Positions 1 through 7,146 of a stretch of 11,276 nt of DNA are shown piece after piece; position 1 is the first letter of the stretch; each line of letters opens with the position of its first letter. Location of the stretch: positions 1-11,276 of the forward strand of contig WTIV01000089.1 in the NCBI GenBank assembly GCA_011525095.1. Reading direction: 5' to 3'. Source of the DNA: Methanobacteriota archaeon (lineage in GTDB: Archaea > Thermoplasmatota > Poseidoniia > Poseidoniales > Poseidoniaceae). The translations under genes and the position numbers were made by a program. Under the pieces are notes generated by a model that was given only the letters and a program-made list of their open reading frames with translations, ran no database searches and had not been told where the DNA came from.

Positions 1-2306
1 GTATCGGTCAAACTGCAGGCGATTTAGTGAAAAATTTGTTAGATATTGGCGACCCCATCTGGGGTAATTACAGCATACCATCTCAAACTACCATCGATAC
101 AATCGTGAACGAGATGTATGAAGATGACGGAACTCCATCCCCTGGTCTAGATAAGATGGCTAGAGATACTGATGGCGATGGTTTCCTAGACAAGGCTGTT
201 ATCATCATTGCAGTTGATGAAACAAAAACAGCTAAGGAAGTAATTGACAAAACACAGGAAATTTTGGATAATATCTCCAAGGAAAAAAGACCATGTGAAT
301 ATGACCAAAATGGAGCCCCTGTTGGTGCAGACCTTTGTGACTGGGAAGATTTGGGCATTTCGATGACTCTGACAGGACCTGTTCCGATTACGAACGCAGT
401 TACTGAGTTCTCTTTCAAATTGTTCTGGCAAATCTTCCCCCTAGCAATCGTACTCGTTGCTTTGGGATTATTCGTATTCCACTCTGATGTATTGCAAACT
501 GGTACTTGGAGGCCTCTTCAAGGATTCAAAGTTGTCGTGATTGCGGGTTTGCCAACCCTATGTTCAGTTTTCTGGACTCTTGGCATAATGGGGTATACTG
601 GATATGAGGTCACGATGACGGTTATCATCGTCGGTCCAATTTTGCTAGCTCTAGGGGTCTCTTACGGTTTGCACATAACAAATAGGTATGCTGAAGAGAC
701 GGGAACAAAGGACGAAAAAATACGTCAATCACTTGCCTCTACCGGTAGAGCTGTATTCCTGTCTGCTGTGACTACAGTTATTGGTTTCATTTCACTTACA
801 TTTACGCCAATGAAGCCAATTGAAACAGTGGGGATCGCTCTTTCGGGCGGCATTGTAATTGTTTATTTCTTGACAATGACTATGGTTCCCAACTTGACTC
901 TATTGCTAGATTTACGTAAACCAAAGCATCCGCCCCTCCCCGTTTTCGAAAAGGTAGTCCAAGTTCCAATTAAGTGGTCCAAAGGCGTAATTGCAATCTT
1001 TATGGTGATGATATTTATTTCAGGATTCTGGGGCCAAGGTAACGTTGAGGAAAATATCGACTTACTCGGTATGGCTCCCGAAGATGAAGCATCTGTAGTT
1101 ACAATGAAGGAGTACTCTAAAGATTTCAATGCAGGTCAAGTTGGAATGATATTGATTGAGGGCGACATCTCAGGTGATGCCGATCCGACGGAAGGTGAAC
1201 CGGTTGAGAAATTGCTTGGTATATCTGCCCTTGAGGATAAATTGAATACAATTGAACAAACTAATGCTGTTAGCATTGTTTTCTTAATGAAATCGGTGGG
1301 TTTGGGCGCTAATGTTAGCGGAACTCCACTTTGGAATTTGACTGATAACCCGTTGGTTCCAGAGGACTTGAAAGATGCCTTAGAGCCATATCTAAACCGT
1401 CAATACAACGAAGACGTGACTTTCTGGGAAATCCTGACGGCTCCCAGAGCAAACGGTACCGAGAATGTAAGAGCTGAAGGCTTCCTCCTCGATGTTTTCT
1501 ACTCAAGTCTTACAGACGAGACTCGAGGATTATTCATCTCTGATGATTACAGTCGAAACCTGATTTACGTTGATATGCCGTTCGTTCCAGTCGCAGAGAC
1601 CGCTGAGGCAGTAGCTCAAGTCAACGAATACACATCAAGAGACTACGAAGGAGACATTTACGCAGGAGATCTCACTGGAGTCGCGGCAACAGCAATTGCA
1701 GTCAATGAATTGATTGTTGGCAGCCAATGGTCGTCGCTTGGTTTCGCTGTTGCCCTTACTCTAATGACTCTTGCAATTGTTTTCAAGGACATTAGATTCT
1801 CATTCTGGACAACAGCTCCTGTTATTGCAACAGTAGCGCTTCAATGGCTCGTAATGTGGCAGATGGATGTTTCATTATCTCTAGTAACAGTCATGATAGG
1901 TTCAATCTTAGTTGGTGTAGGAGTTGACTTCTCGATTCACATAGCAAACCGTATACGTGAGTTGGGCGGTGGAATTGAAGCGATACGGACATCGACTGTG
2001 AGTACTGGAATGTCGTTATTTGAAGCTGCAACTGTGACAACGTTGGGTATGGTTACTGCCTATCAGATTCCAATCCCTGAAATTAAGCCATTCATCACTG
2101 TCATCATTATCCTACTATGGATTGCAGCAGCAAGTGCATTGATTCTATTACCTGCGATATTCGTATTGTTAGATGAACTTGGTATTGGTTCAACTGGCGG
2201 AGCAAATTCCATGGCAAGAAAACTTGGACTGGGTCAAGTTGCATCTAGAGGAGACATAGACGTCGTAGATGCTGCACTAATTCCTGACCATGGTGACGCA
2301 TGGTGA
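1..2306 (+). CDS. RND/MMPL-superfamily membrane transporter, 5'-truncated
   Basis: The frame is open from the left edge, so the true start and TM1 lie outside; the GTG at 27 is only the first internal start-like codon and is used here as residue 1. What remains fits an RND permease. It has the end of the first ectodomain (1-130), TM2-TM6 (about 132-151, 168-188, 195-216, 242-260, 268-292), TM7 (319-335), a second ectodomain (336-565) and TM8-TM12 (568-586, 592-610, 617-638, 663-680, 687-715). The two halves carry matching motifs, ALGVSYGLHITNR at 208-220 and VGVGVDFSIHIANR at 629-642. This internal duplication is typical of the MMPL/Patched/HpnN-like branch, whose members use the proton gradient to move lipids or hydrophobic molecules; the substrate here is unknown. 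The first ectodomain contains DTDGDG (47-52), a calcium-loop-like motif, and a possible disulfide pair (C90, C104). A 44-residue polar tail follows TM12. Oddity: S212 stands where the second half has D634. Confidence 0.88.
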   Translation, partial: IGQTAGDLVKNLLDIGDPIWGNYSIPSQTTIDTIVNEMYEDDGTPSPGLDKMARDTDGDGFLDKAVIIIAVDETKTAKEVIDKTQEILDNISKEKRPCEYDQNGAPVGADLCDWEDLGISMTLTGPVPITNAVTEFSFKLFWQIFPLAIVLVALGLFVFHSDVLQTGTWRPLQGFKVVVIAGLPTLCSVFWTLGIMGYTGYEVTMTVIIVGPILLALGVSYGLHITNRYAEETGTKDEKIRQSLASTGRAVFLSAVTTVIGFISLTFTPMKPIETVGIALSGGIVIVYFLTMTMVPNLTLLLDLRKPKHPPLPVFEKVVQVPIKWSKGVIAIFMVMIFISGFWGQGNVEENIDLLGMAPEDEASVVTMKEYSKDFNAGQVGMILIEGDISGDADPTEGEPVEKLLGISALEDKLNTIEQTNAVSIVFLMKSVGLGANVSGTPLWNLTDNPLVPEDLKDALEPYLNRQYNEDVTFWEILTAPRANGTENVRAEGFLLDVFYSSLTDETRGLFISDDYSRNLIYVDMPFVPVAETAEAVAQVNEYTSRDYEGDIYAGDLTGVAATAIAVNELIVGSQWSSLGFAVALTLMTLAIVFKDIRFSFWTTAPVIATVALQWLVMWQMDVSLSLVTVMIGSILVGVGVDFSIHIANRIRELGGGIEAIRTSTVSTGMSLFEAATVTTLGMVTAYQIPIPEIKPFITVIIILLWIAAASALILLPAIFVLLDELGIGSTGGANSMARKLGLGQVASRGDIDVVDAALIPDHGDAW

Positions 2307-2337
2307 AATCTAAGTCTTGCCGCCTTAACGGATAGGC

Positions 2338-2799
2338 ATGGTCAGGTACTGGTTGATGAAGTCCGAGCCTCATGTCTACCCATTTTCGCAATTGGTTGAA
2401 GACGGTTCTACGCACTGGGATGGAGTAAGGAACTATCAAGCTCGAAACATGATGCGTGATGATCTAAAGTTGGGCGATATGGTATTGTTTTACCACTCGA
2501 ATACGAAACCACCACACGTTGCAGGAATTGCTAGAGTTTCGAGGGAGGGCTATCCAGACCATACCTCATGGGACCCTGAGAGCAAGTACTACGACGAGAA
2601 ATCATCACCCGAGAATCCACGCTGGATAATGGTTGATATTGAAGCAGTTCAGGAAATGGAAAAGGTGAGCCTTGTAGACATCAAGGCAAACCCAGCTCTC
2701 GAAGGTATGCCACTTGTTCAGAAGGGTCAGAGGCTCTCTGTACAACCAGTTTCGAAGGAACAGTACGAAGAAATTTGTAGAATGGGTGGAATCGAATGA
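2338..2799 (+). CDS. EVE-domain protein (THYN1-like, modified-base binding)
   Basis: A 153-residue protein that is one EVE domain from end to end, the usual length for stand-alone members. Recognisable family blocks are YWLMKSEP (4-11), WDGVRNYQARN (27-37), GDMVLFYHSN (46-55), the PRW at 94-96 and RLSVQPV (132-138). EVE domains share the PUA-like fold and bind modified bases, for example 5-methylcytosine-type marks in DNA or modified RNA; which ligand applies here cannot be read from sequence. The start is chosen at 2338 because the conserved YWLMKSEP block follows at once and an in-frame TAA at 2326-2328 excludes longer forms. No convincing Shine-Dalgarno site precedes it. It lies 31 bases after the transporter gene, and its stop overlaps the aminotransferase start by four bases (ATGA, 2796-2799), which suggests co-transcription and coupled translation. 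Confidence 0.93.
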   Translation: MVRYWLMKSEPHVYPFSQLVEDGSTHWDGVRNYQARNMMRDDLKLGDMVLFYHSNTKPPHVAGIARVSREGYPDHTSWDPESKYYDEKSSPENPRWIMVDIEAVQEMEKVSLVDIKANPALEGMPLVQKGQRLSVQPVSKEQYEEICRMGGIE

Positions 2800-4010
2800 T
2801 ACCTGTATCTAATCGCGCGTCCACTATTGAGTATGCGATTAGAGATGTAGTTGTACCTGCTACAAAATTAGAGTCTGAGGGCCACAATATAATCAAATTA
2901 AACATCGGTGATCCAATAGCATACCCTGGACTGCCAACTCCAAAGCATATGGTTGATGCATATGTAGATGGTCTTGAGTCAGGAAACAATGGTTACTCTC
3001 CTTCATACGGCCTTCCTAGACTAAGAAAAGCCATTGCTGCGGATGAAACAAGGAAAGGTTGGGATTGCTCTGAAAATGATGTTTATGTCTGCCATGGGGT
3101 AACGGAGGCTTTGCAAATAATATTTGCAGCAACTCTAGAGGAAGGCTCCAAAGTTCTAGCACCTGGTCCTCATTACCCACCGTACATGGCTTACCCGCAA
3201 ATGTATGGTGCAACAACTATCGAATATTCATTGAAATCAGATGATGGTTGGTCTATTGACTTGGATGACATAGAGAGCAAGATGGATTCTGATGTTCGTC
3301 TTTTAGTTCTCATAAATCCGAATAATCCAACCGGAAATGTAGCAAGCACAGAGGAAATCGACAAGCTCCTCAACATTGCCAAAAAGTGGCCAAACTGCAT
3401 GATAGTCGCGGATGAAATATACGATGGTCTGGACTTTACCGGCGAGCATGTATCCGTAGCATCACGGTCAGATAGTGTTCCAGTCTTTTCTCTAAATGGT
3501 GTCTCCAAAGTATACTATGCTCCAGGATGGAGAATTGGGTATATGGCAATTCATGACCCTGTTACATCCATGACAGATGTGAGGGATGGAATTGAGCGAT
3601 TACTTAGGTCACGATTGTGCGCTAGCACACCTGCGCAGTTAGGTTACATCGCAGGTTTGGAAGGTGATCGCACCTGGATGGCTGAATATTGTCAGAGGGT
3701 TAAGAATAGAAGGCAACTTTGTCTAGATAGAATCGAAAAAATCAATGGCATTGAAGTTGAAAAACCAGGTGGAGCATTCTACATGTTCGTTCGTTTAACA
3801 GATGAAAAATGGGCTAGTGATGACAAACAGTTTGTTCTCGATTTGTTGCATGAGGAGTATGTGCTGGTCGTCCATGGAAGTGGCTTCTCACCGGAAAAAG
3901 GGCTAGGTCATTTTCGTCTTGTTTACCTTGCTGATGAAGACACTTTGAACATAGCATTCGACAGGATTGATTCTTTCTTAACTCGCCACCGGACGGCGAA
4001 GAAGTCATGA
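2796..4010 (+). CDS. AlaA-like class I/II PLP aminotransferase (probable alanine/pyruvate type)
   Basis: A 404-residue fold-type I PLP aminotransferase, about the length of E. coli AlaA (405). It resembles AlaA in several places: YAIRDVVVPATKLE near the N-terminus (13-26), LNIGDP (35-40), RLCASTPAQ in the middle and GGAFYMF towards the C-terminus. The catalytic set is intact by motif: N177 in NPNNPTGN (174-181), D206 and Y209 in DEIY, the Schiff-base lysine K238 in SKVYYAPGWRIGY, phosphate-binding R246, and the carboxylate-binding arginine R374 in GHFRLVYL. AlaA-type enzymes move amino groups between alanine and 2-oxoglutarate/glutamate; related archaeal enzymes may use aspartate or other amino acids, so the substrate is inferred. 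It is cytosolic and soluble. The ATG lies inside the stop of the EVE gene, which fixes the start well. The next gene begins 23 bases after the stop. Confidence 0.93.
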   Translation: MIPVSNRASTIEYAIRDVVVPATKLESEGHNIIKLNIGDPIAYPGLPTPKHMVDAYVDGLESGNNGYSPSYGLPRLRKAIAADETRKGWDCSENDVYVCHGVTEALQIIFAATLEEGSKVLAPGPHYPPYMAYPQMYGATTIEYSLKSDDGWSIDLDDIESKMDSDVRLLVLINPNNPTGNVASTEEIDKLLNIAKKWPNCMIVADEIYDGLDFTGEHVSVASRSDSVPVFSLNGVSKVYYAPGWRIGYMAIHDPVTSMTDVRDGIERLLRSRLCASTPAQLGYIAGLEGDRTWMAEYCQRVKNRRQLCLDRIEKINGIEVEKPGGAFYMFVRLTDEKWASDDKQFVLDLLHEEYVLVVHGSGFSPEKGLGHFRLVYLADEDTLNIAFDRIDSFLTRHRTAKKS

Positions 4011-4033
4011 AGCCCTTTCACTAGGCTCGTTCG

Positions 4034-7000
4034 ATGAGGGCATACCTGATAGGCATTATTTTGTCAGTGGTTTTGCTGCCCGTGGCAAGTGCTGGTACCG
4101 TAGAGAACCCTGCAGACCTCTCAATCGAACACGCAATTCCTTTCCTGGTTGCCTTAGCGACGGCCCTCGTTTTGTGGAAGTGGATGATTCCAACCCAGTT
4201 ATCTGGGCTACAGGTTGGTTTCGAGATAGATGATGGTCTATATGAGGTTCATAGTTTAACAAAAGGACGCGGTGGTGTCAAAAAATTACTCAGCCTACCA
4301 AACGTTGGATTTGGTATTGCATTGTACATGATGGCAATGACTGGCGTTTTACTGCTCATTTCCGAGTTAATTTTCGATGCACAGGTCTACTATCTTCCAA
4401 ACCTTTTACTCATGGGTATTTTGGTTTTAATTCCAATCTTAATTTCTCCTTGGGAATCACTCAATGGTCAATTAGTTGGGAAAAGAATAGGAGTTACAAA
4501 AAATAAATTTGTAAAATTATTTTTCAGGAGAACTGGCACATTTATCGGTCTATTGGCAGCCTCTTTCGGAACATACTTGCTCCTGCTTCCGAGAATTGAC
4601 GAATCGCAAAAACCGCTTGCTTTGGCAATTGCAGGTTTAGTTTTCATGGGCCCTACAATACTAGCATATGGACGAATTATGGGTGCATCTTGGAACATGC
4701 TAATGGTTGGAAAGTTCAGAACGTGGCTAGGTAGGCCAAATCCAATCGATGCCAAAAAGTTAGGATTCGTTGGAAGATCATTCGCATTTATCCTAATGTT
4801 ATTCCTAATCACTATGCCAATAACTGCAATCAACGGTATTGTAACTGTTGCATTGGTTATGATCAACGATCCAGCAAATTCTGAAGAAATTCTAAATTAT
4901 GGTGGAATCCTTGGTCATCAAGTGTATTTGCAAATTCAAGAAAACCCGCTATTAGCAGAATGGGAGGCATTGAAGAGTTTACCCGAAGTTCTTGCCGCCT
5001 ATCTCTCTTTGAATATCGCTATCGTAGGTTTAGCGTTCATTTTTGAACTGATTAGAAACCTGTTCCTTGGGGGTCAAGCTTTCGGAGGATTGGGTGGCGT
5101 ATTACTTGCAACGCCGAGAGAAATTCGGTCAGAAGACAAAGCACAAGCCCGTGTACTATATTTCGCATTCGCTGGGTTTAGCGGATATACTGCTTTACTG
5201 TTGATTTTGGTGTGTTACAAGGAATTTGGCGATTTAATGCCGTTCATCGAATGGTTTGAAGGTCGAGGTTTTGACGAGGAATATCGATTATTAGTTACAT
5301 GGATATTCATCGCTGTTGGTCAAACTATTTTCCTTCTTACATGGGTACTATCGATCTCTAAGTTCAACCCTCTTCGAAACTTGAAATTCGATTTGAATCC
5401 AGACCAGAGGCGTGAGGGTGTAATCATGAGCGGTGGTGGCAATTGGATGTTCGATTTGGTCGAAGAATCCGCTCAAAATAATGACATTGATGCCCTAGTT
5501 AGATTCCAAAATCGGTCCGTAGGTGAGGATGAAGCTATCGTGCGATTAGCAAAAAGCCGTGCTAGAATGGTTGAAATGGCATTACGAGGTTTGTGGCCAA
5601 CAGCGATAGAAGAAGCAAAGAAAGTGCTTGCACAGTCTGGGGGAGACGATGATGAAGCGAGGATGATTATAGCTTCAGGACATATTGCCTGTAGAAGACT
5701 TGATGCAGCAAGAGAGGCACTTCACAATTTACAACAACCTGAAGGTTATGATGAGCCGGAGTTGTTGGCATTCATTTGTGAATGGTTTGACCCATACAAT
5801 GGCTCGGTTGACGAGGATGATCTGTGGGATTGGGAAAATAACCCTTGTATTGACCACCTGAATGATTTGATGAAAATGCTGCGTTCTTGGAGTCCACAAC
5901 CAGCTGATAGTATAATGCACAAGGATAACATTTCAATAACTGCTAGGATAACTCACGTTGCTTTGCTGAGAGCACAAAATATGCATAAGGAAGCACTGGA
6001 TATATCTCTTAGATTAGTTAGAGAGAATCCGACAAGGGCTCTTCCGAGGATTGCTGCAGCCCTTTGTCTGATTGACAAAGGAGAATGGCACAGCGCATTG
6101 AGTGTTCTCACAGAATTAGAGGAATCAGACCCACATGACCCAAGAGTAAAGGCACTCGCTAATATTCTAGGTCGTCCAAAATCTGATGATGAAGATGACG
6201 TCTTAGAGGTTGCATTAACCAAGAAAACCACCAAACGCTCTCGTAAATGGATAAACGATGCACCTGTTAACCCCGTCGCTGCTCTGATGGTCAAGGGCGG
6301 GGTTGATGAAGCTCTAAACGCTAACGTATTCATCACTGCAGCAGCAGCAGTTAACAGGAAAATGACTCCTAGATTTACTTCTAGTGTAATCACGAAAATC
6401 TTCCACTGGGGTGTACTAACACCAATCTGGATCCTTCTAGGAATATATGCAACAGGTGAAATTGGCATGCTCGAAGGTATCGCTATCGCGTTTGGACTGA
6501 TATTCCTACATCAGAGTGCAAGAAGATTCAGCCGTCAACAAATGAAGGTGATTAGACATCGTGACCAAAAAGCAATGGTTGCATACGCTAAACGTGTAAA
6601 GCGTCACAAAATCAATCTTCAGAGGTCAGAACTTCCCGTAGGGACGCATCTATTGTTATCAGGTATGTTGCTGACCATCAACGGCGTGGTTTACGATGTT
6701 GGGTTCCCGGGCTGGATGACGGACCTTATCTCAAAAGAAAGTGAAAGGTCGGTCAAGCCTAAACTTGCACGAAGAGCGAATTCCATGAAAAGAGAAAGAG
6801 ATGCTAGAATGGGTAATCTCTCTCCAGGTTGGTGGCTAAAACGTCCCAAGGAAGAAGGAGCAGATGTGGCCGCTATGGAGCGTTTAGTCGGCCCGGTTGC
6901 ATACAGAGGGCGTAATCAGATGATTCAAAGGAAATCAGGCCGAGCAGCCAGACCAATGGGTCGAACAAATAGACCTAGAGAAATAATGTCAACTAATCTC

Positions 7001-7087
7001 CAAAGAAAAGGCATTCCACACAATACTATCCGCTCAGAGCGCCAATCTAGAGCTACACGGACCGGTGGTCCTCGTCGGCCAAACTGA
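4034..7087 (+). CDS. Large polytopic membrane protein with TPR-like middle and basic C-terminal tail; unknown function
   Basis: I do not recognise this 1017-residue protein by family. It opens with a signal-peptide-like segment (1-20, ending PVASA-G). Hydrophobic segments follow at about 33-51, 92-113, 121-138, 168-186, 195-213, 246-278 (one or two), 317-340, 372-394 and 417-441. A soluble part at roughly 465-735 is rich in amphipathic helices with TPR-like character, such as ALRGLWPTAIEEAKKVLAQ (516-534), HKEALDISLRLVRENP (651-666) and GEWHSALSVLTELEESDP (683-700). Two further hydrophobic segments lie at about 789-805 and 811-826. The end is strongly basic: residues 951-1017 hold 17 Lys/Arg and only 2 Asp/Glu. 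TPR-like repeats usually bind proteins, and the tail could touch nucleic acid, ribosomes or lipid headgroups; both are inference. It starts 23 bases after the aminotransferase stop with no clear Shine-Dalgarno site, so it is probably in the same transcript. Confidence 0.85.
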   Translation: MRAYLIGIILSVVLLPVASAGTVENPADLSIEHAIPFLVALATALVLWKWMIPTQLSGLQVGFEIDDGLYEVHSLTKGRGGVKKLLSLPNVGFGIALYMMAMTGVLLLISELIFDAQVYYLPNLLLMGILVLIPILISPWESLNGQLVGKRIGVTKNKFVKLFFRRTGTFIGLLAASFGTYLLLLPRIDESQKPLALAIAGLVFMGPTILAYGRIMGASWNMLMVGKFRTWLGRPNPIDAKKLGFVGRSFAFILMLFLITMPITAINGIVTVALVMINDPANSEEILNYGGILGHQVYLQIQENPLLAEWEALKSLPEVLAAYLSLNIAIVGLAFIFELIRNLFLGGQAFGGLGGVLLATPREIRSEDKAQARVLYFAFAGFSGYTALLLILVCYKEFGDLMPFIEWFEGRGFDEEYRLLVTWIFIAVGQTIFLLTWVLSISKFNPLRNLKFDLNPDQRREGVIMSGGGNWMFDLVEESAQNNDIDALVRFQNRSVGEDEAIVRLAKSRARMVEMALRGLWPTAIEEAKKVLAQSGGDDDEARMIIASGHIACRRLDAAREALHNLQQPEGYDEPELLAFICEWFDPYNGSVDEDDLWDWENNPCIDHLNDLMKMLRSWSPQPADSIMHKDNISITARITHVALLRAQNMHKEALDISLRLVRENPTRALPRIAAALCLIDKGEWHSALSVLTELEESDPHDPRVKALANILGRPKSDDEDDVLEVALTKKTTKRSRKWINDAPVNPVAALMVKGGVDEALNANVFITAAAAVNRKMTPRFTSSVITKIFHWGVLTPIWILLGIYATGEIGMLEGIAIAFGLIFLHQSARRFSRQQMKVIRHRDQKAMVAYAKRVKRHKINLQRSELPVGTHLLLSGMLLTINGVVYDVGFPGWMTDLISKESERSVKPKLARRANSMKRERDARMGNLSPGWWLKRPKEEGADVAAMERLVGPVAYRGRNQMIQRKSGRAARPMGRTNRPREIMSTNLQRKGIPHNTIRSERQSRATRTGGPRRPN

Positions 7088-7091
7088 GCGG

Positions 7092-7096
7092 TTTTT
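7092..7096 (+). terminator. T-run just after the membrane-protein gene (possible terminator)
   Basis: Five consecutive T lie five bases after the TGA of the 1017-residue gene, at the head of a 59-base gap. Archaeal RNA polymerase commonly stops at T-rich tracts without a required hairpin, so this could end the upstream transcript. Five T is short and the call is weak. Confidence 0.25.
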
Positions 7097-7105
7097 GGTA
7101 AACTC

Positions 7106-7119
7106 ACACTGAAAAGTGT
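7106..7119. repeat. Small perfect inverted repeat upstream of glyA
   Basis: ACACT, loop GAAA, AGTGT: a perfect 5-base stem with a GNRA-type tetraloop, 27 bases before the glyA start codon. It could be a leader hairpin, an operator half-site pair or part of a terminator with the preceding T-run. A stem this short can arise by chance. Confidence 0.3.
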
Positions 7120-7135
7120 CAAAGGCCGTATTGCT

Positions 7136-7140
7136 AAGGA
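7136..7140 (+). promoter_or_regulatory. Shine-Dalgarno site of glyA
   Basis: AAGGA sits six bases before the ATG at 7147, a good match to the anti-Shine-Dalgarno end of archaeal 16S rRNA at normal spacing. It supports this start and a leadered mRNA, in contrast to the genes at 2338 and 4034, which show no such site. No clear TATA box could be fixed in the 7088-7135 stretch. Confidence 0.6.
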
Positions 7141-7146
7141 ATAATC

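Noticed and set aside
27..29. GTG at 27 as the true start of the transporter
   Set aside because: The frame is open upstream to the window edge and TM1 plus most of the first ectodomain would be missing, so this is an internal codon of a truncated gene.
27..2306. Hopanoid exporter (HpnN) or mycobacterial MmpL assignment for the RND protein
   Set aside because: Only superfamily-level motifs are visible; no hopanoid or mycolate pathway genes are nearby and the organism appears archaeal.
2307..2337. Separate promoter and terminator between the transporter and EVE genes
   Set aside because: The 31-base gap has no T-run, hairpin or TATA-like box that stands out; read-through is simpler.
5953..6468. 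171-codon minus-strand frame, and a 132-codon one at 4468-4866
   Set aside because: Both lie fully inside the 1017-residue membrane-protein gene, whose frame shows coherent TM and helical-repeat structure; the minus products look like antisense of hydrophobic codons.
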